The notes: generated by a model from the sequence alone, not told the origin. 64,000 bases of DNA from Siccirubricoccus phaeus (GCF_008360935.1 NZ_SRXO01000014.1:1-64000); one strand, 5' to 3'; positions 51,076 to 60,309 are shown, counted from the first letter of the stretch. Numbers and translations are program-made.

Positions 51076-52173
51076 CTATTCCGCCGCCTGCCGCGCCTTC
51101 TCCTTGCCCCAGCTCTTCAGCACCGGCAGCACCTCCTTGGCGAAGAGCCGGATGCCGCGTTCGGAAACGGCGAAGGGCGTGCCGCCGAAGCGGAAGGCGA
51201 CGTTCAGCTCGAACGCGCCCAGCAGCTCCCGCCGCTTCTCCAGCCCGCGCAGGATCTTCTCCGGCGTGCCCCAGCTCGCCGCCTGCATGAAGCCCTTGAT
51301 GGCGCCTTCCAGCCCGCCCGCCTTGCGCGCCAGATCGGCCTTCTGCTGGTAGGAATCGTAGCCCTTCACGCTGGCGAAATGGCTGCCGAGGAATTCGTAG
51401 TGGTGGAAATTGCTCTCCACGAATTTCCCTTGGTAGCGCAGCGCCTCCTCCTCCGCGCTGGCATTGTCCTCGCCGCAGATGACGAATTCCGTCATCATCA
51501 CGGTCGGCGGCTCGGTGCCGTGATATTGCCGGTGCTGCTCGCGCCCGCGCTCGATCACCGGCAGCCGCATCTCCCAGGGCCGGTCGGCGAACATCACCAT
51601 ATGGGCGCCGAGCTTCGCCGCGGAGTTCACCGAATCCTCCGAGGAGGCGACGGCGTAGATCCGCCCGTCGAAGCTGTGCTGCGGCCGCGGCCGCAGCTCG
51701 ATGCGCGGCTGCTTGTAGAATTTGCCGTTGCCCTCGATGAAGCCGGTGCGCAGCGCCTCGATGATCATCGGCGCCGCCTCGTCGAAGCGCTCCCGCGATT
51801 CATCCATGGACATGCGGAAGGCCTCGAATTCCCGCCGCGCCAGGCCGCGCCCCATGCCGAAGCGCAGCCGCCCGCCGGAGAGCAGGTCCAGCACCAGCGC
51901 ATTCTCCGCCACGCGCAGCGGATCGTGCCACGGAATGATGACGGCGGCGGTGCCCACATCGATATGCGGGTGCTTCGCCGCCAGATGCGTCATCAGATGG
52001 AGGTTGTCGGGGACGAAGGAGTAGTCGTTGAAATGGTGCTCCGCCGACCACAGGCAGTCGAAGCCAAGATCGGCGGCCAGGGCGGCGAGCTTCAGCTCCT
52101 CCTCCCACACCCGCTTGTCCGGGCAGTCCTCCCAGCCATAGCTGGCGAAGACCATCATCATGCCGACATCCAT
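51076..52173 (-). CDS. LLM class flavin-dependent oxidoreductase
   Basis: The 365-residue protein starts MDVGMMMVFASYGWED and has luciferase-like monooxygenase features: LGFDCLWSAEHHFNDYSFVP near 34, GTAAVIIPWHDPLRVAENAL near 74, LSGGRLRFGMGRGLARREFE near 97 and the FMN loop YAVASSEDSVNSAAKLGAHM. It is an FMN-dependent oxygenase of unknown substrate, possibly acting with the P450 and enoyl-CoA hydratase genes located downstream on the same strand, though 290 bases separate them. AGGGAAGGA precedes the ATG at 52173. Confidence 0.9.
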   Translation of the reverse strand: MDVGMMMVFASYGWEDCPDKRVWEEELKLAALAADLGFDCLWSAEHHFNDYSFVPDNLHLMTHLAAKHPHIDVGTAAVIIPWHDPLRVAENALVLDLLSGGRLRFGMGRGLARREFEAFRMSMDESRERFDEAAPMIIEALRTGFIEGNGKFYKQPRIELRPRPQHSFDGRIYAVASSEDSVNSAAKLGAHMVMFADRPWEMRLPVIERGREQHRQYHGTEPPTVMMTEFVICGEDNASAEEEALRYQGKFVESNFHHYEFLGSHFASVKGYDSYQQKADLARKAGGLEGAIKGFMQAASWGTPEKILRGLEKRRELLGAFELNVAFRFGGTPFAVSERGIRLFAKEVLPVLKSWGKEKARQAAE

Positions 52174-52264
52174 GGACGTATCCTTCCCTGTCTGTTGCCG
52201 GTCCAGCCGGCTTGCGGGAAGGCTATACCCCGATGGCGGCCAGGGCAACCTGCAACCCGCCGGG

Positions 52265-52627
52265 TCAGGCCTCCATGGCACCATGCCGGTGCAGCAACGT
52301 CGCCATCCGCGCCGCCTCGGCGCTGGGGACATCCAGGCGCATGATCACCCTGTCGTCATCCAGCTCGATGCGGGCGCAGCAGCGGTCCAGCGGGCCTTCC
52401 CGCACCACGGCCTCCAGCGCCAGCTTCGCCGCCTCGGAATCCGGGAAGCGCAGGCTGAGCGTAACCTCATCGGGGCTGGGCGGCTTTTCACCACCCGGCA
52501 TCATGCGCTCCGCCGGCACGGCGCGGCTGCCCTGGCTGGCGGCGCTGCTAGGCGGATCGCTGGCCGGGAAGGTCTGGCGCACGGTCTCGTCCTGGAGCTG
52601 GTCGCGCTGGCGATGGGTCTCGGACAT
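52265..52627 (-). CDS. Hypothetical protein
   Basis: The 120-residue protein begins MSETHRQRDQLQDETVRQTF and continues with PASDPPSSAASQGSR, a disordered, hydrophilic region that looks like the short proteobacterial 'DETxxxSFPASDPPS' motif proteins. Residues 55-115 (VTLSLRFPDSEAAKLALEAV and RVIMRLDVPSAEAARMATLL) form an alpha/beta domain. No function can be assigned. AAGGGACCC lies upstream of the ATG. Confidence 0.7.
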   Translation of the reverse strand: MSETHRQRDQLQDETVRQTFPASDPPSSAASQGSRAVPAERMMPGGEKPPSPDEVTLSLRFPDSEAAKLALEAVVREGPLDRCCARIELDDDRVIMRLDVPSAEAARMATLLHRHGAMEA

Positions 52628-52725
52628 GCTGGGTCCCTTGCAAGCTGTTGCCGTGGCAACGCAATGGCCCCTTGTGGAGTTCAACCCCGCCAGCGGCCGG
52701 ACCGGGCGGAGGAGGCCGGGACGCA

Positions 52726-54375
52726 ATGACGGAGCTGCGCTTCCTGGTGGAGCTGGCGGGCGAGGCGGCCCTGCTGCTCTGGGGCCTGCACATGGTGCAG
52801 AGCGGCGTGCAGCGCGCCTTCGGGGACCGGTTGCGGCGCTGGCTTGGCATTGCGCTCGGCGGCACGCGGCGGGCCTTCCTCGCCGGGCTTGGCGTCACCG
52901 CGCTGCTGCAGAGCAGCACAGCGACGGCGATGCTGCTCGGCTCCTTCGCCGCCGCCGGCGCGGTGACGCTGGGGCCGGCGCTCGCTGCGCTGCTCGGCGC
53001 CAATCTCGGCACGGCGCTGATCGTGCAGCTGCTCTCCTTCAACGCCGTCGCCGCCTTTCCGGCGCTGGTGCTGGCGGGGGTGCTCGCCTTCCGCCGCGGC
53101 AGCGCCAGCCGGGTGCGGGATCTCGGGCGGGTGGCGATCGGCCTCGGCCTCATGCTGCTCGCCTTGCACCTGATGCTGGAAAGCCTGGCGCCGGTGGAGG
53201 CCTCGCCAGGGCTGAAGGCGGTGCTGGCCGTGCTGGCGGACCGGCCGCTGCCGAACTTGCTGCTGGCGGCGCTGCTGGCCTGGGCGGCGCATTCCAGCAT
53301 CGCCGCGCTGCTGGTCATCGGCTCCCTCGCCGGCAACGGCGTGCTGGGGGCGGAGGCGGCGCTCGCCATGGTGCTCGGCGCCAATCTCGGCAGCGCGCTG
53401 AACCCGGTCCTGGAAGCCGGCGGCGATGCGGCGGACCGGGCGCGGCTGCGCCTGCCGCTGGGCAATCTGGCGAACCGGATGGCGGGCTGCCTGCTGGGCC
53501 TGGCCGTGCTGCCCTGGGCGGCGGCAGGGCTGGCGGCGCTCGACCCCTCGCCGGTGCGGCTGGTGGCCAATGCGCATCTCGGCTTCAACCTGGCCATGGC
53601 GCTGCTGGCCTGGCCGCTGTTGCGGCCGCTGGCGGCGCTGCTGCAGCGCCTGCTGCCGGAACGCCAGGCGCAGGATGAGGCGGCGCCGCGCTACCTGGAA
53701 GCGGCGGCGCTGACCCAGCCCAACATCGCCCTGGCCAATGCGACACGGGAAATCTTGCGCATGGCCGATACGCTGGAGGCCATGCTGCAGGGCTCCGCCG
53801 CCGCCTTCGCCGGCACGGCGCGCGACGCCGCCCGCGCGGTGGGGCGGATGGACGACGCGGTGGATGCGCTGCACCGCGCGGTGCACGACTATCTCGGCCG
53901 CATCGACCGCGCGGCGCTGGAGCCGGAGGAGGCGGCGCGACGGGAGGAGCTGCAGGCCTTCGCCATCGCCATCGAGCACGCCGCGGATGTGGTGGCGCGG
54001 GACCTGACGCAGCACGCGGCGAAGCGGCTGCGCCGCGGCCTGGATCTGGCGCCGGAGGAGCTGGCGGACCTGGCCGCGCTGCATGAGGCGGTGCGGGAGC
54101 AGCTTCGGCTGGTGGTGGCGGTGCTGCTGCACGGCGATGCGGCGGCGGCCAAGCGGCTGGTGCGGGGGAAGGAGGCGCTGCGCGGGGCGGAGCGGGAGGC
54201 GGTACGGCGGCTGACCGAGGCCGGCGGCGGTGCGGCGGCAGGGCTGTTGCTGGACGCGGTGCGGGATTTGCGGCGGGTGGGCGGGCATCTGGCCGCCGCT
54301 GCCTATCCGCTGCTGGAAAGGCGGGGGGAATTGCTGCCGAGCCGGCTGGTGCCGGAGGAGGCGGCGGCACCCTAG
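52726..54375 (+). CDS. Na/Pi cotransporter family protein with PhoU-like tail
   Basis: The 549-residue membrane protein has the two inverted repeats of the PNaS family: LLQSSTATAMLLGSFAAAGA (near 62) and AHSSIAALLVIGSLAGNGVL (near 189), both with the QSS/HSS-type motif, plus GANLGTALIVQLLSF and GANLGSALNPVLEAG. From residue 345 a helical PhoU-like domain follows (LANATREILRMADTLEAMLQ). The start is the ATG at 52726 with GGAGGAGG upstream. It probably imports phosphate; a PhoX-like phosphatase gene lies convergently downstream. Confidence 0.93.
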   Translation: MTELRFLVELAGEAALLLWGLHMVQSGVQRAFGDRLRRWLGIALGGTRRAFLAGLGVTALLQSSTATAMLLGSFAAAGAVTLGPALAALLGANLGTALIVQLLSFNAVAAFPALVLAGVLAFRRGSASRVRDLGRVAIGLGLMLLALHLMLESLAPVEASPGLKAVLAVLADRPLPNLLLAALLAWAAHSSIAALLVIGSLAGNGVLGAEAALAMVLGANLGSALNPVLEAGGDAADRARLRLPLGNLANRMAGCLLGLAVLPWAAAGLAALDPSPVRLVANAHLGFNLAMALLAWPLLRPLAALLQRLLPERQAQDEAAPRYLEAAALTQPNIALANATREILRMADTLEAMLQGSAAAFAGTARDAARAVGRMDDAVDALHRAVHDYLGRIDRAALEPEEAARREELQAFAIAIEHAADVVARDLTQHAAKRLRRGLDLAPEELADLAALHEAVREQLRLVVAVLLHGDAAAAKRLVRGKEALRGAEREAVRRLTEAGGGAAAGLLLDAVRDLRRVGGHLAAAAYPLLERRGELLPSRLVPEEAAAP

Positions 54376-54708
54376 GCGGGGGCTTTGCGCCCCGCGGCGC
54401 CAGGGGCTCCGCCCCTGGACCCCGCCGGGGACCGGACCGGTCCCCGGACCCCGGTCCGAGTTTCAGACCCGACGGTTCGAGCTGCCGACGCCCCTCGCCG
54501 GCCTGCCGGCATTATGCTGTCAGCGACAGCCGTGGCTCGGACACCGCCGCGGCGCTGCTGGCGGAATCCCGTGCTGCCCGGGACCGGGACCTGTCCGGCG
54601 GTTGAGCCTTGTCGTCTGCGCTCGCAGGCCCCACCCCCGGGGCTGAAGCTCACGCCGCGGTGGGGGGCGGCGCTGCCACCAGCGGGCAGAGCCCTCGCCC
54701 CCCGATCT
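54376..54708. other. Intergenic region between convergent genes, hairpin-rich
   Basis: These 333 bases hold paired GC-rich hairpins (GGGGCTTTGCGCCCC, GCCAGGGGCTCCGCCCCTGG at 54398-54420, GGGGACCGGACCGGTCCCC at 54424-54442) and a copy of the GACCCCGGTCCGAGTTTCAG/GACCCGACGGTTCGAG block shared with 5578-5645. No gene is supported. The hairpins probably terminate both flanking genes. Confidence 0.6.
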
Positions 54709-56670
54709 TCACCCCACCGGCCCGCCGCCGATCTTCGTAATGGCGATCACCGAGGGCCGCGGCGGCATCCCCTCATCGAAATCCGGCCAGCGGGTGGTCG
54801 GCTGTTCGTAGCTCGCCTCCCCCTCCCCCGGATGCTGGATGGAGAGGAAGACGGTGGTGTCGTCCGGCGTGAAGCAGGGCCCGCAGACCTCGGCGCCCAC
54901 CGGCGCCTGGTAGAAGCAGCGCGTCAGCGCCCGGCCGGCGCCGTCGGTATCCGCGGCGTACAGCCCATCGGCGATGCCCGCCGCGTCATCCGCGCCATCG
55001 GTCGCGATCCAGATGCGCCCCTTGCTGTCGAAGGCGCAATTATCGGGGCAGGAGAGCCAGCCATTCTCGCTGGTGGCGCGGTGGTACTGCGCGCCCGCAT
55101 CCACCCCCGGCTTGCCAGCGGCCAGGAAGATGCCCCAGCGCGCCTCCGCCGCCGCATGGTCCACCGCTTCCGTGCCGGCGCCGGGCGGGATGATCTCCAC
55201 CACATGGCCATGCAGGTTGCGCGGCCGCGGATTGGCGGCGTTCACCTGCTCCGCCGTGCGCCGCGAATTATTGGTCAGCATCACATAGACCCGGCCATTG
55301 GCGCGGTTGGTCTCCACATCCTCCGGCCGGTCCATCGGCGTGGCGCCCACCAGGTCGCCGGCCCGCCGCGCCTCGATCACCACATCCGCCTGGCTGTGGA
55401 AGCCGTTCTCCGGCGTCAGCGGACCCTCGCCCTGCACCAGGCGCAGCCAGCGCAGCGTGCCATTCGCCTCGAACCGCGCGACATGCAGCACGCCGCCATC
55501 CAGCAGGTCGCGATTGGCCGCGGGATCATTCGGCACGAAGGGGCGGTTGGTGACGAATTTGTAGAGGTACTCGAAGCGCTCGTCATCGCCGGAATAGAAG
55601 GCGACGCGGCCATCCGGGCAGACCGCATGGGTGCAGCCCTCATGCTTGAAGCGGCCGAGGGCGGTGCGCTTCACCGGCATGCTGGTCGGGTCGTAGGGGT
55701 CGTATTCCACCACCCAGCCGAAGCGGTTCGGCTCGTTCGGCTCCCGGTCCAGGTTGAAGCGCGCCTCATGCTTCGGCCAGGACCACGCCGCTTCGCGGCC
55801 GATGCCGTAGCGCTTGTAATGCGCCGCCTGCGGGCCGCTCTCCGCCGCCGCGCCGCCGAAATAGTAGTTGGTGTTCTCCTCGCAGGTCAGCACCGTGCCC
55901 CAGGGGGTGTCGCCGCCGGCGCAATTGTTCAGCATGCCCAGCACCTGGCGGCCGGTGGGGTCGGCGCTGGTCTGCATCTTCGCATGCCCGGCGGCGGGGC
56001 CGGAAAGGCGGATCGGCGTCATCGCCGTGATGCGGCGGTTGTAGCGGCTGTCCTTCACATAGTGCCAGTCGGCGCCCTCGCGCCGCACCTCCACCACGCT
56101 GCCGCCATGCGCCGCCATCTCGATCCGCGCCTGCTCGGCGGAGACGCGCTGCCGCCGCGCATTGGCGCTGCCGCCGCCGAGGCCGGGGAACATCTGCGCC
56201 GCGCCGGTATATTCGTGGTTCACCACCAGCAGCCCGTGGTCGCTGGCGCGGCTGCCGCGCGGCAGGGGGAAGAAGTTCAGGAAGTCGTTGTTGTAGCCGA
56301 ATTGCCGGGACTGGGCCTCGACGCTCTGGCGCCCCGCGTCGAAATCCGGGGCCTCGGCCAGGATGGGGTCGCCCCAGCGCAGCAGCACCTGGATGCGGTG
56401 CCCCTCCGCCACCGCATCGCCCTCGGCGAGCTGGTGGCGGAGTTCCGGGAAGGTGAGGGTGGAGGGGCCGGCGCCCGGCGTATTGCCGGAGGAATGCGCG
56501 ACGGGCGCCGCCGCGCTGCCCTCCGCCCCGCCCGCCAGCAGCGCCGCGGCGCCGGCCAGCAGGGCGAAGCGGCGGGAGAGCCGGGCTTCGATCATCGCGC
56601 CAAGGGTGGTGCCGGGCGCTGGGTTGCTGCGGCCGAGATCCTCGAGCGCCTCGGGGTCATCGCACGCCAT
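54709..56670 (-). CDS. PhoX-like phosphatase (DUF839)
   Basis: The 653-residue protein starts MACDDPEALEDLGRSNPAPG, then carries a hydrophobic export signal preceded by twin arginines (LSRRFALLAGAAALLAGG), so Tat export is likely. Conserved PhoX-type segments are HGLLVVNHEYT near 166, NCAGGDTPWGTVLTCEENTN near 264, GRFKHEGCTHAVC near 337 and LSCPDNCAFDSKGRIWIATD near 533. PhoX enzymes are Ca/Fe-dependent alkaline phosphatases. The Na/Pi cotransporter gene lies opposite, so the two could contribute to phosphate gain. Confidence 0.9.
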   Translation of the reverse strand: MACDDPEALEDLGRSNPAPGTTLGAMIEARLSRRFALLAGAAALLAGGAEGSAAAPVAHSSGNTPGAGPSTLTFPELRHQLAEGDAVAEGHRIQVLLRWGDPILAEAPDFDAGRQSVEAQSRQFGYNNDFLNFFPLPRGSRASDHGLLVVNHEYTGAAQMFPGLGGGSANARRQRVSAEQARIEMAAHGGSVVEVRREGADWHYVKDSRYNRRITAMTPIRLSGPAAGHAKMQTSADPTGRQVLGMLNNCAGGDTPWGTVLTCEENTNYYFGGAAAESGPQAAHYKRYGIGREAAWSWPKHEARFNLDREPNEPNRFGWVVEYDPYDPTSMPVKRTALGRFKHEGCTHAVCPDGRVAFYSGDDERFEYLYKFVTNRPFVPNDPAANRDLLDGGVLHVARFEANGTLRWLRLVQGEGPLTPENGFHSQADVVIEARRAGDLVGATPMDRPEDVETNRANGRVYVMLTNNSRRTAEQVNAANPRPRNLHGHVVEIIPPGAGTEAVDHAAAEARWGIFLAAGKPGVDAGAQYHRATSENGWLSCPDNCAFDSKGRIWIATDGADDAAGIADGLYAADTDGAGRALTRCFYQAPVGAEVCGPCFTPDDTTVFLSIQHPGEGEASYEQPTTRWPDFDEGMPPRPSVIAITKIGGGPVG

Positions 56671-56998
56671 GCCTATGCCTCCTGACCAGGGGTGGCGCAG
56701 GCTACACAAGCGGCCCTGCCGCGTGTGTGTCGAAGCGATGACGCTGCGGAAGGATCGATGCCCTGGGCGTGATCGTGGCGTGACCGCCTCCGGCGGGGCC
56801 GCGGCAAGCGCGACGCATGGCGTCGCCGGCACCGGCCGGCCCGCCGGGTCGCGCCGCAGCCGGGCGGCCGGGCGCGCTCCGGCACCAACCCCGGCAAGGG
56901 CGCTGCCCCGTTGGCGGCGGCGCCGCCAGCCGCCGTCGGGAAAGGCAGGTCTCCCCGGGGCCGGCCGTGAGTCCGACCCCGCCTCGAGGCTTCCGCGC
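56671..56998. other. Intergenic region, no gene seen
   Basis: A GC-rich 328-base interval with the PhoX promoter on one side and the end of uppP on the other. Hairpins GGCGGCGGCGCCGCC near 56914-56930 and CCGCCTCCGGCGG are visible. No repeat family member was recognised with certainty. Confidence 0.5.
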
Positions 56999-57802
56999 TC
57001 AGCGCAACAGCAGGAACACCAGCATCACGGCGCCCAGGGCAATGCGGTACCAGCCGAAGGGCGTGAAGCCGATGCGGGTGATGGCGGAGAGCACCCAGCG
57101 CACCGTCACCAGCGCCACGATGAAGGCGGCGACGAAGCCCACCGCGATCTGGCCAAGGCCCTCCAGCGCCAATTCGTGCCGCACCTTCAGCAGGGAATAG
57201 GCGCTGGCCGCCAGCATGGTGGGGATGGCGAGGACGAAGCTGAACTCCGCCGCCGTCCGCCGGTCCACGCCCAGCAGCAGCGCGGTGATGATGGTGGCGC
57301 CGGAGCGCGAGGTGCCGGGAATCATCGCCAGCGCCTGGCCGAAGCCCACCAGCAGCGCCGTCAGCGGCCCGATCTCCGGCACGGAGTGGATGTTCGGCGC
57401 CGGCCGCAGCCTTTCGAGGAGGATGATGACGACGCCGCCGATGATGAGGGCGAAGGAGACCACCCAGGGGCTGAACAGCACGCCGGTGATGGTCTCGTGC
57501 AGCGTGGCGCCGATCAGCATGGCCGGCAGGAAGGCCAGCAGCAGGTTGGTCACGTAGAAGCGCTCCCGTCCCGGCCGCCAGAAGCGCAGCGCCAGGTCCA
57601 GCAGCGTTCGCCAGAATACCACCACCACGGCGAGGATGGCGCCGAGCTGGATGGAGATCTCGAAGACCTTTCCGGGCGGTCCGTGGAAGCCGATCAGCTC
57701 CCCGAGGAGGATGAGATGGCCGGTGGAGGAGATGGGCAGGAATTCGGTCAGCCCCTCCAGCACCCCCATGGCGAGGGCGGAGAGCAGATCGGCGAAGGAC
57801 AT
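56999..57802 (-). CDS. uppP: Undecaprenyl-diphosphate phosphatase
   Basis: UppP (BacA) recycles the undecaprenyl carrier in the inner membrane for peptidoglycan and polysaccharide synthesis. The 267 residues have eight hydrophobic segments and both family motifs: EGLTEFLPISSTGHLIL (15-31) and MIPGTSRSGATIITALLLG. Length is typical. It is a single-gene unit. Confidence 0.96.
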   Translation of the reverse strand: MSFADLLSALAMGVLEGLTEFLPISSTGHLILLGELIGFHGPPGKVFEISIQLGAILAVVVVFWRTLLDLALRFWRPGRERFYVTNLLLAFLPAMLIGATLHETITGVLFSPWVVSFALIIGGVVIILLERLRPAPNIHSVPEIGPLTALLVGFGQALAMIPGTSRSGATIITALLLGVDRRTAAEFSFVLAIPTMLAASAYSLLKVRHELALEGLGQIAVGFVAAFIVALVTVRWVLSAITRIGFTPFGWYRIALGAVMLVFLLLR

Positions 57803-57899
57803 TGCGGCGTTCGGCTCCGATGCGCGCGGACGCTATACAGGCGCCCGCCGGAGGCCGCGAGTGCCGGGCGAATGCGGGCGGCTGTTGCCGCGTGCAGGC

Positions 57900-57967
57900 C
57901 CAGGCTCAAGCCTTCCAAAGGCCCTTCGGCCTTTGGCGGGGAGAGTTCGGGAGGGGCTGAGCCCCTC
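57900..57967 (-). repeat. 3'-end element, family D copy 4 (short)
   Basis: CCAAAGGCCCTTCGGCCTTTGG and GGGAGGGGCTGAGCCCCTCTC hairpins immediately 3' of the TRAP binding protein gene (minus strand). Confidence 0.7.
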
Positions 57968-59044
57968 TCAACGCTGTTGTGCGGCCGCCGGGAACGCAAA
58001 ATTGTCGAAGCTGCTCTCCGCCACCCGGAACCACTGGTACTCCTCGTCGCGATAGGCCCGATAGGCGGTCCAGACCCGCTTGAACCGCTCATTCTGGCTG
58101 CTGAGCTGCTCATACATGCCATGCGCTTCGCGCCAGGCGGCCTGCAGGATGTCGCGCGGCCAGGGGCGCAGCACGGCGCCGGCCGCGACCAGCCGCCGCA
58201 GCGCCTGCGGGTTCAGGTGGTCGTACTGTGCCAGCATGTTGGCATTGGCCTCGCCGGAGGCCACTTCGAGCGCCGTCTTGTACAGCTCCGGCAGCCGGTT
58301 GAAGGCGTCCTTGTTCGCGATGAGGTGGAGGTGAGCGCCGGCCTCCCAGAAGCCGGGATAGTAGTAGTAGCGGGCGACCCGGACGAAGCCGAGCTTCTCG
58401 TCGTCATGCGGGCCGACGAACTCCACTGCGTCCAGCGCGCCGCGCTCCAGCGAGGGGTAGATGTCGGCCGGCGCGATCGCCTGCGGCACCGCGCCCAGCC
58501 GGGCGAAGAGCTGGCCGTTCAGGCCCGGGGTGCGGAATTTCAGCCCCTTCAGATCGTCGAGGCCCTTCACCTCGTTCCTGAACCAGCCGCCCATCTGCGC
58601 CCCGGTGTCGCCGGCGGGGAAGCCGATGCAATTGAACTCGCCCAGCAGCTCGTTGCAGAGCGCGCCGCCGCCGCCATATTGCAGCCAGGCCATGTTCTGC
58701 CGGGCGTTCAGCCCGAAGGGCACGGCGGTGAAGAAGTTCAGCGCCAGGTCCTTGCCGGAGAAGTAGTAGAGCGGCGCATGCCCGCCCTCGAGCGAGCCGG
58801 ACTGCACCGCATCCAGCACCTGCGGGCCGGGCACCACCTCGCCGGCGGGGAAGAAGCGGATCTGGAAGCGGTTCTCGGTGAGCTGCGCCACGCGCTGCGC
58901 GATCTTCTCGCCGGTGCCGAACAACACGTCGAGGTTGCGCGGGAAGGCGGAGGACATGCGCCAGCGCACTTCCGGGCCGGATTGCGCCAGCGCGGGCGTG
59001 GCAAGTGCGGCCGGGGCGGCGCCCAGCAGCAGGCGGCGGTTCAT
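57968..59044 (-). CDS. TRAP transporter substrate-binding protein (DctP) 1
   Basis: The 358-residue periplasmic protein has a signal peptide (MNRRLLLGAAPAALATPALA) and DctP features: WRMSSAFPRNLDVLFGTGEK, FPAGEVVPGPQVLDAVQSGS, GWFRNEVKGLDDLKGLKFRT and GALDAVEFVGPHDDEKLGF. It resembles TRAP receptors for 2-oxo acids (TakP type). No DctQ or DctM gene is adjacent. It is divergent from the DUF1275 gene and homologous to the protein at 60310-61401. Confidence 0.93.
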   Translation of the reverse strand: MNRRLLLGAAPAALATPALAQSGPEVRWRMSSAFPRNLDVLFGTGEKIAQRVAQLTENRFQIRFFPAGEVVPGPQVLDAVQSGSLEGGHAPLYYFSGKDLALNFFTAVPFGLNARQNMAWLQYGGGGALCNELLGEFNCIGFPAGDTGAQMGGWFRNEVKGLDDLKGLKFRTPGLNGQLFARLGAVPQAIAPADIYPSLERGALDAVEFVGPHDDEKLGFVRVARYYYYPGFWEAGAHLHLIANKDAFNRLPELYKTALEVASGEANANMLAQYDHLNPQALRRLVAAGAVLRPWPRDILQAAWREAHGMYEQLSSQNERFKRVWTAYRAYRDEEYQWFRVAESSFDNFAFPAAAQQR

Positions 59045-59134
59045 GACTGGCTCCTCGACAAAATCGCCGGCATGTAATCCGGATTGCGCGGCGGTGAAAG
59101 ACCCGTTGCCGAAAGGGGCCAAGGGGGGGTTGTG

Positions 59135-59770
59135 ATGGGGGCGGGCTGGCGGCCCTGGCTGGCGGTGCCGCTGGTGGCGATCGGCGGTTGCGTCGATGCC
59201 ATCGGCTGGCTGCGGCTGCGAGAGCTGTTCGTGAGCTTCATGAGCGGCACCAGCACGCTGTTCGGCCTGGCGCTGGCGGGGGGCGAGGCGGAGCGGGCGG
59301 CGGCGCTCGGCCTGGTGGTGCTGCTCTTCGCGCTGGGGGCGCTGGCCGGGGCGGCGGTGGGCAGGCTGGCCGGGGGGTGGCGCGGCCCGGCGGTGCTGGC
59401 GCTGGTCGCGGCTCTGCTGCTGGCCGCCTGGCGGCTGCCCTGGGCGGAGCACGCGACGCTGCCCCTCGCCGCCTGGGCCATGGTGGCGGCGATGGGGGCG
59501 CTGAATCTCGCCATTCCCGGCGTCGGCGGCATCACCTTCGTCACCGGAGCGCTGACCCGCTTCGCGGAGGCCTTCGTCGCCGCCCTGGCCGGGGCCGGGC
59601 CGCATGCCGCCTGGGCCAGCCAATTGGCGGCCTGGGCCGCGCTGGTGGGCGGGGCGGCGCTGGGCGCGGTGCTGGAGGCGCGGGTGGGGCAGCAGGCGGT
59701 GGCGGTGCCGGCCCTGGCGGCGGCGCTGGCCGCGCTGGTGGCCGGGCTGGCGCGGTGGCGGCGCGGCTAG
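59135..59770 (+). CDS. DUF1275 (YoaK) family membrane protein
   Basis: The 211-residue protein has six hydrophobic segments and the pattern GCVDAIGWLRLRELFVSFMS-GTSTLFG near the N-terminus and LNLAIPGVGGITFVTGALTR near 125, as in the YoaK/DUF1275 family of unknown function. ATG at 59135 is preceded by AAGGGGGGG; GTG at 59132 is possible. Its TAG stop (59768-59770) lies within the CTAGAG boundary of the following module H. Confidence 0.9.
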   Translation: MGAGWRPWLAVPLVAIGGCVDAIGWLRLRELFVSFMSGTSTLFGLALAGGEAERAAALGLVVLLFALGALAGAAVGRLAGGWRGPAVLALVAALLLAAWRLPWAEHATLPLAAWAMVAAMGALNLAIPGVGGITFVTGALTRFAEAFVAALAGAGPHAAWASQLAAWAALVGGAALGAVLEARVGQQAVAVPALAAALAALVAGLARWRRG

Positions 59771-59834
59771 AGTATTTTCAAGTCCGGTGGAATCGCCGGA
59801 CGACTCGGAAAATGTGACCAAGCATAAGGACTGG
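59767..59834 (+). repeat. Dispersed hairpin module H, copy 2
   Basis: CTAGAGTATTTTCAAGTCCG, GTGGAATCGCCGGAC, GACTCGGAAAATGTGACCAA, ending with GGACTGG. The reverse complement matches 1341-1409. It shares its last CTGG with the next module C. Confidence 0.82.
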
Positions 59835-60309
59835 TGTCCCGATTCCGCAGTCCTGCGGACTTCGTTCCCGGACCACTGGCTTGTGTTTTCAGTGGCTTGC
59901 TTCTCCGCGGCGTTCGCCGGAAATCCAGCCAACTTCGCAGGCAGGAGACCAGCGCGGGATCGGTTGAGCCTCGCTCGCCCGCCCCGCTCCAGGGGCGCCC
60001 GCGCTGGTGGCGGGCCGGCGGGAGGACTAGGCCGGCGCGTTGGTCGCGGACCGGCAGCAGGATCAGAATACCGCGCCGGCGGTGGGGTCGGGACGCCGCG
60101 TCGGTGGCGGCGCGGCGGCAGGGTTAAGGCGCCGCACCGGCGCTGGTGCGGCCGGGTGGCGCCAGGCCGGGGGGCGCCGCACCGCCGATGGCCGCGCCGT
60201 GCGGCGCGGCGTCCCGTAGCGATGGCAACGATAGGGGTTGCGGTTCCGGGCCGACCTCCCGCAGGCTGGCACCACGCGCCCGCAGCGGCGCCAGGAGGAA
60301 CCGTACCCC
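59771..60309. other. Gap between DUF1275 and the second DctP gene
   Basis: 539 bases without a gene. After modules H and C comes a half module B (59953-59992), then degenerate GC-rich direct repeats (GCCGGCGC and GCACCGG units, 59993-60200), resembling a worn tandem array. AGGAGGAACC before 60310 is the ribosome site of the next gene. Confidence 0.65.
59831..59952 (-). repeat. Dispersed module C, copy 4
   Basis: CTGGTGTCCCGATTCCGCAG at the left, GACTTCGTTCCCGGACCACT, GTGTTTTCAGTGGCTTGC, CCGGAAATCCAGCC-AACTTCGCAGGC and a final GACCAG. It is the reverse orientation of copies at 1406, 43594 and 46320. Confidence 0.82.
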
